From the NCBI GenBank assembly GCA_963764685.1, contig CAVXTT010000030.1, positions 1-64,000 on the forward strand: a DNA stretch of 64,000 bases, read 5' to 3'. The translations under genes and the position numbers were made by a program. Source of the stretch: CAVXTT01 sp963764685. GTDB taxonomy: Bacteria; Bacteroidota; Ignavibacteria; Ignavibacteriales; Ignavibacteriaceae. Within the stretch, counting starts at the first letter, position 1. Each line of letters opens with the position of its first letter. The notes under the pieces are model-generated. The model did not search any database, was not told where the DNA came from, and saw only the letters and a list, made by a program, of their open reading frames with translations. Positions 30,824-39,925 of this stretch are shown piece by piece.

Positions 30824-30940
30824 TCAGGCAATCTTGCCTTTAGTAAAGCTTCCGCCTGCTTTTATAGTATGGTTCATCAGCCATTCCTGTGAATCAACCT
30901 GCTTTTGACCATCTTCATTATTAATTTTTTCATATTTCAT
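30824..30940 (-). CDS. possible 38-residue protein after ppk
   Basis: An ATG at 30940 overlaps the ppk stop by 11 bases and opens MKYEKINNEDGQKQV, ending with GGSFTKGKIA. It is hydrophilic, with no signal or known motif. The translational overlap and normal codon choice suggest it is expressed, but a frame this short can occur by chance. Confidence 0.35.
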   Translation of the reverse strand: MKYEKINNEDGQKQVDSQEWLMNHTIKAGGSFTKGKIA

Positions 30941-32959
30941 ATCCCGGGCTTAGTACACGGGCCTTGATATTATCGAGATGGATCACCTTTAAGAGGGTTT
31001 TCTTAAGTTCACTTTTAAGTTTTTCATCTTCTATAGGAAATGCCACTTCCACTCTCCTGTCAAGATTACGCGGCATCAGATCGGCACTTCCAAGATAGAT
31101 CTCATCATCTCCGTTATTATAAAAATACATTACCCTGCTGTGCTCCAGAAATCTGCCGACAATACTTATTACCTGGATATTTTCACTTAATCCCTTTACC
31201 TGCGGAATCAGGCAGCATATGCCCCTGATATTAAGATATATCTGAACACCTGCATTGGATGCTTCATATAATACACTTATAAACAGGGGATCGACAATGG
31301 CATTAAGCTTAAGAATAATTTGCCCTTTTCCTCCTGCTTTTACATTATCAATTTCCCTCTGGATTAAGAAAAGGAATTTTTCTCTCATATTAACTGGCGC
31401 CACTATCAGTTTTTTGAATTCGCTTTGCTTAGAATACCCGGTCAGGTAATTGAATATGTCTGAAACATCCGTACAGATCTCTTCATCTGAAGTAAAAAAT
31501 CCAAGATCGGTATAGATCTTGGCTGTTGTGGCATTGTAATTTCCGGTTGCCAGGTGGACATATCTTTTAACTCCGTCAAATTCACGTCTTACAACGAGAG
31601 TCATTTTAGCGTGAGTTTTTAATCCTACAAGACCGTATACAACGTGTACGCCTACCTTTTCAAGTTCACGCGCCCAGAAGATATTATTCTGCTCATCAAA
31701 CCGTGCCTTTAGTTCAACAAGAACGGCAACCTGTTTTCCTCGTTCGGCTGCTTCGATAAGATATTTTACTATAGGGGAATTTTCTCCTACGCGGTATAAA
31801 GTCTGTTTTATTGCGAGGACATCAGGATCAGAGGCAGCCTGTTTAATAAATTCTATTACCGGGGTAAAGGAATGATAGGGATGATGAAGCAGTATATCCT
31901 TTTTTCTTATTATGGAAAAAACATCTTTTTCATCCTCAAATGTTTTTGGGAGAACAGGGTAGTAAGGTTTTTGTTTAAGATGATGCAGCGGCAGATCGTA
32001 AAGCATCATTATATCACTTAATCCAAGAGGACCTTCATAAACGTGTACATCATCCCTGGTTATTTCAAGATTTTCCATCAGGGTCTCAAGCATAAATTCC
32101 GGCATCCGGCTTGCAACTTCAAGACGTACCACATTTCCAAATCTTCTCTGCTTTATATTTTCCTCTATAACCTTCAGCAGGTCATCGGCTTCATCTTCCT
32201 GAAGCTCAATATCAGTATCCCTTGTTATCCTGAAACGGTGCGCCTCAACAGCTTCCATTCCCGGGAAGAGCAGATTAAGGTTAGCTTTTATCAGGTCACC
32301 CAGCCAGATATATCTTGCGCGGAATTTTCCATTTGTCTGGATCTTATACTTCGGATCAAGAATTTTATCTATCTGCATAAACCTCGGCAGAATATCCGGG
32401 ATCTTTACCCTTGCAAATAAATTCTGACCGTTCGGTTTTCTTACAAGTATTGCAAGACTTAAACTTAAATTGGATATGTATGGAAAGGGACGTCCGGGAT
32501 CAAATGCCAGCGGGGTTAATACAGGATATACTTCTTTTCTAAAATATTCGGTAAGAATTGATTGCTCGTTTTTATGTAAGCTCATTATACTCCATGAATT
32601 ATAACCCCATTTTCTTTCAGACCAGGCACTACAGTATAAATCCAGAGATCCTGAATTTCCTTCAGCATCGGCTGTAGGGTCCTCTCAATTTTCTGCAGCT
32701 GCTGAAGAGGGGTTAAACCGTCTATAGTCATTTCAGAAACATTGGCAGCTATCTGCTCTTTAATTCCGGAAATCCTGATCATATAGAACTCATCCAGGTT
32801 AGAACAGAAGATGGAGATGAATTTCACTTTTTCAAGAAGGGGGAGATCAGGATCCAGTGCTTCTTCCAGTACCCGGCGGTTAAATTCAACCCAGCTTAAA
32901 TCTCTGTTAAAGAAGTTCTGCGGAGAGTTATATTTTTTAAGAAGTTCTTTTCCGGGCAT
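30930..32959 (-). CDS. ppk1: polyphosphate kinase (one frame break)
   Basis: Ppk1 reversibly makes polyphosphate from ATP at the membrane. The N-terminal domain starts at 32959 with NFFNRDLSWVEFNRRVLEEA and contains SNLDEFYMIRISG. It stops at 32585, where TAATG also gives a start for the larger part, beginning just before ILTEYFRKEVYPVLTPLAFD. Both catalytic histidines are visible, the phosphorylated one in LLHHPYHSFTPVIEF and the second in KRYVHLATGNYN. The summed length of about 675 residues matches Ppk1. A single indel in one gene is more likely than a true two-chain enzyme. Confidence 0.92.
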
Positions 32960-33021
32960 ACGAGGTCTGATTTTTGCTTAAAATAATTCTTTTAGGACTA
33001 AATAAATAAACAATAAATATG

Positions 33022-33043
33022 CCATTCCTTGAAGGGAATGGCA
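33022..33043 (-). terminator. hairpin after the deoxyhypusine-synthase-like gene
   Basis: GCCATTCC and GGAATGGC form an 8-bp stem around a 6-base loop, 45 bases past the stop of the minus-strand gene and followed in that direction by an A/T-rich run. A plausible terminator without a strict T-run. Confidence 0.5.
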
Positions 33044-33087
33044 CAAAAGACACTTACCCGTAAATATTATGTTTTCGGGCTATATCT

Positions 33088-34131
33088 TCAGGAAACTACC
33101 TTTTCGGTCAGAAATAATTTCTGAAATTCCTTTGATTTTCTACTCTTCCACGCACCTTTATGGTACGCATAACCGGCAATTAAAGGCATAGCGATTGTTG
33201 CTTCGGCATAAACCATCTGCTCAAAAGTCTGTGCAACCTTCCCCCAGGAACTTGCTTCTTTAAGAGTTGAACCTGAAAGTGCACCGTCCCTGGCATCCGC
33301 TACTGTGATCTGGATTGCATATTTATGCATTGCTGCATCTCCTTCAAGAATGTCTGCAGCAACTACAATATCCTGTGTGAAGTTTTTCGGGACTCCTCCG
33401 CCTATCATAAATATCCCGGTATCTTTTGAACTGAGTTTTATTTTGGTAAGCTCAAGAAAATCTTTTGCCGAATCTATTGAAACGTGTTTTACAGGATTTT
33501 GACTTTGATGTACAATAAAACCGAAACCTGCAGAGCAGTCGGATAATGCAGGAACGAATATAGGCACATTCTTTTTGTAAGCAGCCCAGACAACGGAGTC
33601 ATCTACTTTCGGACCGCCGTTCATCTCAAGATACTTTCCCATTTCCCAAATATATTCTCTTGAAGAATAGGGACGCGGTTCGAGAGAATCGCAGATCTTC
33701 GCACAGGTTTCATCACAAATTCTTAATTCATCCTCATCAATAAAGGTATCGTAAATACGGTCGATAGCAAGATCGCGCAGCTCGTTATCATCAACAAACT
33801 GACTGCCGATATAATGTTTAAATCCCAGCGCTTCAAAGAAATCCTGGTCAACAATTATTGCACCGGTGGATACAACTGCATCGACCATATTATTCATTAT
33901 CAGATCATACACAACTTTTTTTAATCCGGCACTGAAGAGACTTCCTGCAAGCGTTAAGATTATTCCGCAGTTTTTATCATTAAGCATCATATCATAAATT
34001 TTAGCGGCACGGTTCAGGTCTCTTGCAGAAAAAGCCATATGTTCCATTGCGTCAACAAGCGGAACAACATTATGCTGCTTAATATCAATGTGCTTGATAG
34101 TATTCTTTAAATAATCTTTTTTGCCTGCCAT
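33088..34131 (-). CDS. deoxyhypusine synthase-family protein
   Basis: An intact 347-residue member of the deoxyhypusine synthase/homospermidine synthase-like family. Visible conserved parts are the NAD-contact block ILTLAGSLFSAGLK, the acid stretch DAVVSTGAIIVDQDF, FMIGGGVPKNF, and SSWGKVAQTFEQMVYAEA, in which the lysine of WGK matches the residue that forms the covalent spermidine intermediate in eukaryotic enzymes. Bacteria lack eIF5A, so the acceptor is probably a diamine such as putrescine (homospermidine synthesis) or an unknown protein. The gene lies next to an epimerase, which does not clarify this. Confidence 0.88.
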   Translation of the reverse strand: MAGKKDYLKNTIKHIDIKQHNVVPLVDAMEHMAFSARDLNRAAKIYDMMLNDKNCGIILTLAGSLFSAGLKKVVYDLIMNNMVDAVVSTGAIIVDQDFFEALGFKHYIGSQFVDDNELRDLAIDRIYDTFIDEDELRICDETCAKICDSLEPRPYSSREYIWEMGKYLEMNGGPKVDDSVVWAAYKKNVPIFVPALSDCSAGFGFIVHQSQNPVKHVSIDSAKDFLELTKIKLSSKDTGIFMIGGGVPKNFTQDIVVAADILEGDAAMHKYAIQITVADARDGALSGSTLKEASSWGKVAQTFEQMVYAEATIAMPLIAGYAYHKGAWKSRKSKEFQKLFLTEKVVS

Positions 34132-34167
34132 AGTGATCTCCTTCTTAACCTTTTAACAAAAACCTGA

Positions 34168-35205
34168 TTAGAAAAATGCCTTTGCAATTTTCAGAATACC
34201 CTGTTTCCAGGGAACCCTGTGTGATATACCGCTCTTGTTTTGAAATTCATTCAGATGCTCTATGTACCATTTATAATTTCTTATAAGAGCATCCTTGTTT
34301 GAATACTTCGGTTTATATCCAAGTTTCTTTTCTGCTTTTTCTATTGATACAAAACTATCCTTTGAAGCTGTCTCATAGACCCATTTGTACAACGGGGAGA
34401 GCTTCAGCGCCTCAAGTATCCTAAGTGTCGCGATTATAGGTTTTTCAGGAAGCCCGACAATTTTTTTACCGTGTCCCGCATAATCTAGTACTGCCTGGTA
34501 ATCTTCCCCCATTGTAGTAAACTCTTTAGCGCCGATATTAAATGTATCATTAACAATATTTTTATCAAGTACCGCGCACAGATAAATTGCTTCACAGAGA
34601 TCCTCTACATCAAGAAGCTGGTAGCGGTTTTTACCATTGCCTATCATTGGAAAGCCTCTGCCATCCTTTGCCCAATCGAACAGAAGATCAAATACCCCAA
34701 GCCGTTCAGGTCCTATAAACGATTTAGGTCTTAGAATCGGGACACACATTCCCTTGTATCGGAATTTAAGACATTCCTCTTCGGCAAGTATTTTTGCTTT
34801 GCCGTAAGGACCTACTCCGTCCAGTTTATCATCTTCCTTTAAAGGATGATGATCAGGTATTCCGTAAACAGCAGTTGATGAAATATGTACAAACCTCTCC
34901 GCTTTATGTTTCTCAGCAGCTTCAAGTAAATTTCTTGTCCCGTCTATATCCGTTGAAAAAATATCTTCAGCTTTATAAAGAGGGAGGGCGGCGGCAGTGT
35001 GAATAATTATCTCACAGCCTTTTACAGCTTTATCCACTGCTGCTTTATCGCGGATATCCCCCTTAATAAATTCAATTTTATCCTTCATATCGGGATAATC
35101 GAAATCTGCAATATCAAGGGCAGCTATTTGGTGATCACGGGCGTACAGATAACGGATCAGGTTTATGCCTAAAAATCCTGAGCCCCCGGTAATGAGGTAT
35201 TTCAT
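34168..35205 (-). CDS. NAD-dependent epimerase/dehydratase (extended SDR)
   Basis: The start MKYLITGGSGFLGINLIRYL at 35205 places the NAD-binding GGSGFLG at the N-terminus; an upstream in-frame ATG at 35265 would add 20 unconserved residues and lie within the promoter. The catalytic YGKAK (YxxxK) and the serine in HISSTAVYG are present. It is about 345 residues, intact. It should act on a nucleotide sugar or similar hydroxyl substrate; the exact reaction is unknown. A good candidate promoter precedes it. Confidence 0.85.
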   Translation of the reverse strand: MKYLITGGSGFLGINLIRYLYARDHQIAALDIADFDYPDMKDKIEFIKGDIRDKAAVDKAVKGCEIIIHTAAALPLYKAEDIFSTDIDGTRNLLEAAEKHKAERFVHISSTAVYGIPDHHPLKEDDKLDGVGPYGKAKILAEEECLKFRYKGMCVPILRPKSFIGPERLGVFDLLFDWAKDGRGFPMIGNGKNRYQLLDVEDLCEAIYLCAVLDKNIVNDTFNIGAKEFTTMGEDYQAVLDYAGHGKKIVGLPEKPIIATLRILEALKLSPLYKWVYETASKDSFVSIEKAEKKLGYKPKYSNKDALIRNYKWYIEHLNEFQNKSGISHRVPWKQGILKIAKAFF

Positions 35206-35234
35206 TTTATTCCAATTTTTCTGAAAACGAACAT

Positions 35235-35265
35235 CAAAATTAGTAATTTTGAGGTCTCTAAACAA
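35235..35265 (-). promoter_or_regulatory. candidate Bacteroidota-type promoter for the epimerase gene
   Basis: On the minus strand TTG (35265-35263) is followed after 20 bases by TAATTTTG (35242-35235), matching the -33/-7 consensus TTG...TAnnTTTG. The start codon lies 29 bases further on. The -7 box is part of a CAAAATTA-GTAATTTTG palindrome. Confidence 0.5.
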
Positions 35266-35432
35266 TTAGAAACAGCGTATGCCGGGTCAAATCTCCTCCT
35301 GTTCTTTGGTTTAGAATTGAATAAAATTTAGATCCAACTGCCTTCTTTCCCCCAATTATTTCAAGAAAAATTCCTTTTAAGTATGCTATTTATTTAGAAT
35401 AGTACCAAGATTGTATATGTATAACCCATACC

Positions 35433-35525
35433 TAAGCCATCTCTAAGCCATCTGTAAGCCATAAAACGACACTTATGGCTTAGAGATGGCTTACAGATGG
35501 CTTACAGATGGCTTACAGATAAGCA
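35433..35525. repeat. 11-bp tandem repeats in opposing orientation
   Basis: Two and a half copies of TAAGCCATCTS are followed, after a spacer AAAACGACACT, by four copies of the reverse complement (SAGATGGCTTA). The array can fold into one long stem. Copies differ mainly at the last base (C or G). No spacer sequences, so it is not a CRISPR array. Confidence 0.85.
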
Positions 35526-35699
35526 ATTATAAAGCAATTAGTAATAAATTTGTGTAATTTTTTCTCACTTTGGTACAAATTGAATTGGAATTTTTTGCCC
35601 TTTTAGAACTTCTCTGAACCCTGTGTAATTACACCGGTGTTTATAGAAATAAAAAGAGTGTAATATTCCTGGAAGAAATTTGAAATAAAGATCCAACAA

Positions 35700-35843
35700 T
35701 AGGCACATAGGAAATGCATACATATAAAACATAGAAATAAAACGCAGTGGTTAAAATATCAGATATTCATCCCTGATTACCGGCGGGCAGACATTGAAAT
35801 TCCCCTTCATAATTCTATGTGCCTTTCTATGTGTCCAATGTAT
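35700..35843. repeat. inverted GGCACATAG repeats
   Basis: AGGCACATAGGAAA near 35701 faces CTATGTGCCTTTCTATGTGTCC near 35816-35840, an inverted pair with degenerate internal ACATAGAAA copies. The whole spacer 35206-36063 has no supported gene; it holds the promoter, the 11-bp array and this element. Confidence 0.5.
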
Positions 35844-36063
35844 TAATGCCTTTTGCCCCGGTGTTTATTCTATTATAAAAAAACAGATCAACTATGCAGT
35901 CTGTACCTGCCCACTCTCACGGTCCGGTTGAAAGGATAAAATTCGGCAGCTGACGGAAAATAGCTTTAAACCTGCCGCTGATTTCTTGACTTTTTTCCCA
36001 TATAAGGTTATTTTTTATGTCTTATTTGAAATTGATTTTACGTCTTTGGGAGGATAATACCAA

Positions 36064-36513
36064 GTGAAACAGGAAAAATTAACAAAATTCATCAAAACAG
36101 AAGATGCAGACCGTAAGTGGTTTTTAGTAGATGCTACAGACCAGGTGCTGGGAAGGCTTGCCACAAGGGTTGCAAGAATAATCCGCGGGAAAAATAAAGC
36201 TATTTTTACTCCCAATACTGATACGGGTGATTTTGTTATAGTGATAAATGCTGAAAAGGTTAAAGTAACCGGCAAAAGAGAAACGCTGAAAGAATACCAT
36301 CATCATTCCGGGTACCCGGGTGGTTTGAAAACCAAAAGTTATAAAGAAGTAAAGGCGCAAAAACCTGAATTCATTATTGAGAATGCTGTAAAAGGAATGC
36401 TGCCGAAGACGAAATTAGGAAAAAAATTAGGCACGAAATTAAAAGTATATTCCGGCGATAAGCATCCCCACCAGGCGCAGAAACCGGAAGTAATAAATAT
36501 TGCGGAGAAATAA
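36064..36513 (+). CDS. rplM: ribosomal protein L13 (uL13)
   Basis: An intact 149-residue large-subunit protein. The start is GTG at 36064, preceded by GGGAGGATAATACCAA. Conserved parts are KWFLVDATDQVLGRLATRVA and the YHHHSGYPGG signature. It binds 23S rRNA early in 50S assembly. The stop TAA overlaps the rpsI ATG by one base, so the two are coupled as in most bacteria. Confidence 0.97.
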   Translation: MKQEKLTKFIKTEDADRKWFLVDATDQVLGRLATRVARIIRGKNKAIFTPNTDTGDFVIVINAEKVKVTGKRETLKEYHHHSGYPGGLKTKSYKEVKAQKPEFIIENAVKGMLPKTKLGKKLGTKLKVYSGDKHPHQAQKPEVINIAEK

Positions 36514-36899
36514 TGGCTGACCAGCTTAACTTAGGCAGAAGAAAAACATCAGTTGCGAGAGTAATTTTAAGAAACGGAAATGGTACGATAACTATTAACA
36601 AGAATGAGTTTGAGAAAGCTTTTCCCCAGCTGTTATCAAGAGAAGATATACTGGCTCCTTTCCGTGTTACCGATACAATGGGTAAATATGATGTAAAGGT
36701 TAATGTTAAAGGGGGAGGAACTACAGGACAGGCTGAGGCAATAAGGTTAGGCATTGCAAGAGCATTATTAAGAATAAATCCTGACTACAGACCAACGCTT
36801 AAAGCTGAAGGATTTTTAACAAGAGATCCCAGGATGGTTGAACGTAAAAAATACGGACAGCCTAAAGCACGTAAAAGATTTCAATTTTCTAAGAGATAA
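36513..36899 (+). CDS. rpsI: ribosomal protein S9 (uS9)
   Basis: An intact 128-residue small-subunit protein with the N-terminal LGRRKTSVARVILRNGNG, the central GGGTTGQAEAIRLGIARALL and the basic tail GQPKARKRFQFSKR, which reaches the P-site tRNA. It starts on the last base of the rplM stop codon and is followed by the rpsB leader. Confidence 0.97.
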   Translation: MADQLNLGRRKTSVARVILRNGNGTITINKNEFEKAFPQLLSREDILAPFRVTDTMGKYDVKVNVKGGGTTGQAEAIRLGIARALLRINPDYRPTLKAEGFLTRDPRMVERKKYGQPKARKRFQFSKR

Positions 36900-36929
36900 T
36901 TTATTTAATAACCCATTCATACTTTTGGA

Positions 36930-36965
36930 TCTGCCGCCTGTGTCCCTTTGCGGATGAACGGCAGA
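36930..36965 (+). promoter_or_regulatory. hairpin just before the rpsB start codon
   Basis: TCTGCCG (36930-36936) pairs with CGGCAGA (36959-36965), with the ATG at 36967 directly after the stem. Such a structure could mask initiation and serve S2 autoregulation, which is known in other phyla. That it does so here is inference. Confidence 0.4.
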
Positions 36966-36966
36966 G

Positions 36967-37777
36967 ATGAAGAAAGTAGAAGAATCAACAGGAGCAAATT
37001 TGAAAAAGATCGACTTAACACAGCTTATTGAAGCTGGTGCCCACTTTGGTCATTTGACCCGCCGCTGGAATCCTAAAATGAAACCGTTCATTTTTATGGA
37101 GAAGAACGGCATCCATATCATCGACCTCAAAAAAACCCAGGACTACATCAACAAATGTTCAGATGAACTTACCCGTTACGTCAGCGAAGGGCGTAAAATA
37201 CTTTTCGTCGGTACAAAAAAACAGGCAAAGAATATCATTGAAACCGAAGCAAAAAGATGCGATATGAACTGGGTAAGCGAGAGATGGCTCGGCGGAATGC
37301 TTACAAATTTTTCCACTATACGGAAAAGCGTAAAGAGATTGAATAATATCGAAAAGCAGGAAACCGACGGAACATTCGATAAGATTACAAAAAAAGAACG
37401 CCTCTTCCTTACCAGGGAAAAAGATAAGCTGAAAAAAGTTCTTGAAGGAGTTGAAAGTATGTCCCGCCTTCCGGGAGCTTTATTTGTTGTGGATATTAAA
37501 AAAGAAACTGATTGCTATTAAAGAAGCACAGAGACTGAATATTCCGGTATTTGCAATTGTAGATACAAACTGCGATCCTGATGAAGTCAATTACCTTATC
37601 CCGGCAAATGATGATGCAGTTAAAACAATCGAACTGATAACCCGTCATATGGCTGATGCCGTTCTTGCGGGTGTTGTCAAAGCTAAAGAAATGAAAGCCG
37701 AGGAAGCTGCTGAAGGGGAAAGAGTTAGAAAAGAACGTGAAGAAGAAAGAAAAGTAGAAACTGCTGTTAAAGAATAA
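36967..37777 (+). CDS. rpsB: ribosomal protein S2 (uS2) (one frame break)
   Basis: Small-subunit protein S2. The N-terminus has LIEAGAHFGHLTRRWNPKM and the middle RWLGGMLTNFSTIRKS. Near 37500 the frame changes after VVDIKKE and resumes as IAIKEAQRLNIPVFAIVDTN, the conserved C-terminal block. The sum is about 268 residues, ending in a charged tail. S2 is essential, so this break is almost certainly a sequence indel. tsf follows by 17 bases, the universal rpsB-tsf order. Confidence 0.95.
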
Positions 37778-37794
37778 TTTTAAGGGAAAACGAA

Positions 37795-38649
37795 ATGGTT
37801 ATTACTGCCAGCCTTGTTAATGAATTAAGACAGAAGACCGGCGCGGGGATGATGGACTGTAAAAAGGCACTTACCGAAGCCGATGGTAACTTTGAAAAAG
37901 CCATAGAAATACTAAGAAAAAAAGGTGCATCGGTTGCCGCTAAAAGAGCCGAGAAAACCGCTAACGAAGGAATGGTCCTTACAAATGTTTCAGATGATAA
38001 GAAGACCGGGATAATTGTTGAAGTAAACTGCGAAACAGATTTTGTTGCAAAGAGTAAAGATTTTACGGATATGGCATCTGATGTTTTGAATATTATCAAA
38101 ACAAAAAAACCTTCCAACCTTGATACACTTTTGCAGGACAAGGAGCTATCAGGAAAATTAAACGATGTAATGGGTAAAGTTGGAGAAAAAATCCAGGTAT
38201 CCCGTTTCGCTGTAGATAATTCGGCTGACTCCCTGTTTGTTGATTATATACATATGGGATCAAAGCTCGGTGTACTGCTGAAGTTTGTCAATGTTACTAA
38301 TGCCAATGATGAACTTTCACAGCTTGGTAAAGACCTTGCAATGCAGGTTGCTGCAATGAAACCTTTAACCGTTTACAGGGAAGAAGTTGCTAAAGATGTT
38401 ATTGAAAAAGAAATCGATATCTATAAAGAATTAGCCCGCAAAGAGGGTAAACCTGAACAGATACTTGAAAAGATCGCTGTCGGTAAATTGAATAAATTCT
38501 ACCAGGAAAATTGTCTTTCCGAACAGGCATTCATCAAAGATAATTCGAAAAATGTAGGTGATCTTGTGAAGGAATTCAATGCTAAGAACGGTACCGGCAT
38601 TAAGATCGGGAAGTTCTACCGGTTCCACCTTGGCGACGAGAATAAATAA
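37795..38649 (+). CDS. tsf: elongation factor Ts
   Basis: An intact 284-residue nucleotide exchange factor for EF-Tu. The UBA-like start reads LVNELRQKTGAGMMDCKKAL with the TGAGMMDCK signature, and the core has IIVEVNCETDFVAKS, the TDFV loop that reaches the EF-Tu nucleotide site. Length is normal. A clear terminator follows, so pyrH has its own promoter here. Confidence 0.97.
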   Translation: MVITASLVNELRQKTGAGMMDCKKALTEADGNFEKAIEILRKKGASVAAKRAEKTANEGMVLTNVSDDKKTGIIVEVNCETDFVAKSKDFTDMASDVLNIIKTKKPSNLDTLLQDKELSGKLNDVMGKVGEKIQVSRFAVDNSADSLFVDYIHMGSKLGVLLKFVNVTNANDELSQLGKDLAMQVAAMKPLTVYREEVAKDVIEKEIDIYKELARKEGKPEQILEKIAVGKLNKFYQENCLSEQAFIKDNSKNVGDLVKEFNAKNGTGIKIGKFYRFHLGDENK

Positions 38650-38654
38650 TTCTA

Positions 38655-38690
38655 AAAAAGGTCTTAAGAAATTAAGACCTTTTTTTTTGT
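38655..38690 (+). terminator. intrinsic terminator after tsf
   Basis: AAAAAAGGTCTTAA / TTAAGACCTTTTTTTT forms a stem with a 4-6 base loop and an 8-base T-run. It ends the rplM-tsf transcript. Confidence 0.9.
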
Positions 38691-38761
38691 GTACTGTTAA
38701 TTAGAGATTTTGACAAAAAGATTTAATAATTTAAAATTTACATAAAACAAAGATTAAGCAT

Positions 38762-39502
38762 ATGAGCCAGCCCGAAAAAACAAAGGGGAAAAAGATAAAA
38801 TTCAACAGGATATTATTAAAGTTAAGCGGCGAATCGCTGATGGGAAAAAACGGGTACGGTATCGACCCGAAGGTTCTCAGTTTTTTTTCCGATGAGATTA
38901 AAAAAGTCCATGATTTCGGTGTACAGGTAGGAATTGTTATAGGCGGCGGGAATATTTACAGAGGTCTCAATGCCGGGGAGCAGGGAATCGACCGTGTTAC
39001 AGGGGATCAAATGGGTATGCTGGCAACTCTGATAAATTCGCTTGCACTTCAGAATGCCCTGGAAAATAAAGGGATCTTCACAAGACTGATGAGTTCTATC
39101 CATATGCAGCAGATTGCCGAACCCTACATAAGGCGCCGTGCAATAAGACATCTTGAAAAAGGAAGGATTGTAATTTTCGGTGCGGGAACAGGACATCCTT
39201 ACTTCAGTACAGATACAGCAGCTTCCCTTAGAGCAGTTGAAATTGAAGCAGATGTAATAATAAAAGGTACAAGGGTTGACGGTGTATTTGACTCAGACCC
39301 TGAAAAAAACCCCGGTGCATTTAAGTTTGAAACGATCTCCTACCTGGATATTATAAATAAAAATCTCAGGGTAATGGATCTTACTGCTGTAAGTCTCAGC
39401 CGTGAAAACAGTCTCCCGATTGTGGTTTTTAATATGGATATTCCCGATAACCTGCTTAAGCTTGTCAAAGGTGAAAATGTAGGAACCTTAATAGAGAGCT
39501 GA
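38762..39502 (+). CDS. pyrH: uridylate kinase
   Basis: An intact 246-residue UMP kinase of the amino-acid-kinase fold, phosphorylating UMP to UDP with ATP. Visible motifs are ILLKLSGESLMG, GIVIGGGNIYRG, DQMGMLATLINSLALQ and AGTGHPYFSTDTAASLRA, all typical of bacterial PyrH. It sits in the conserved tsf-pyrH-frr order, although a 423-base repeat-rich spacer separates it from frr. Confidence 0.97.
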   Translation: MSQPEKTKGKKIKFNRILLKLSGESLMGKNGYGIDPKVLSFFSDEIKKVHDFGVQVGIVIGGGNIYRGLNAGEQGIDRVTGDQMGMLATLINSLALQNALENKGIFTRLMSSIHMQQIAEPYIRRRAIRHLEKGRIVIFGAGTGHPYFSTDTAASLRAVEIEADVIIKGTRVDGVFDSDPEKNPGAFKFETISYLDIINKNLRVMDLTAVSLSRENSLPIVVFNMDIPDNLLKLVKGENVGTLIES

Positions 39503-39531
39503 GAAAGGCAATGACCCTGCTGATATACACC

Positions 39532-39858
39532 GGTAGGGGCGGTTCCCTAACCGCCCGCATTGCTCTGCAAATGCATAGTTCTTAGTTCTTAGTTCTTGGT
39601 TCCTGGTTCTTAGTTTTTGTTGATAATGCAAAATCTACTGCTGCCAGGGCGTGTATCTCAAGAGTATTGAGTACAGGCACGAGGTGTTTCACCACTCAAA
39701 CCATCGCTGCTTTAACTGTCTGGAAGGTTAATATATAAGAAGTTAGGTTATGTATATAGCTTATCCAGAGACAGACAGGGGGATAAGGTACAACGCAAAT
39801 GTTTTAGTTAAATTATCGACTATATAATAACGGGCGATCAGGGGATCGCCCCTACTGC
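39532..39858. repeat. element with inverted palindromic ends between pyrH and frr
   Basis: GTAGGGGCGGTTCCCTAACC near 39533 and its inverted relative ending GATCGCCCCTACTG near 39857 are about 27-base palindromic ends facing each other (related: GTAGGGGCGATCCCCTGATC on the minus strand). Inside lie a heptad array and a CTTATCC ... GGATAAG inverted pair near 39762-39786. No coding frame is evident, so it resembles a small non-autonomous element. The ends account for most of the pyrH-frr spacer. Confidence 0.5.
39577..39618. repeat. heptanucleotide tandem repeat (AGTTCTT)n
   Basis: Six degenerate heptads: AGTTCTT three times, then GGTTCCT, GGTTCTT and AGTTTTT. The reverse complement is the AAGAACY unit found at 41322, 43233 and 63442. 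Confidence 0.85.
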
Positions 39859-39925
39859 CGTTTCTTATGATAAATAAAAATTTGTAATTTTACCTTTAAC
39901 ATTTTTTGAACTTCGCGGAGCATTT

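Noticed and set aside
35433..35525. Possible CRISPR array
   Set aside because: Units are 11 bases and directly adjoining, in both orientations, without spacers; no cas genes nearby.
37490..37520. Programmed frameshift in rpsB
   Set aside because: S2 is not known to use one, and similar single-base breaks occur in many unrelated genes of this contig.
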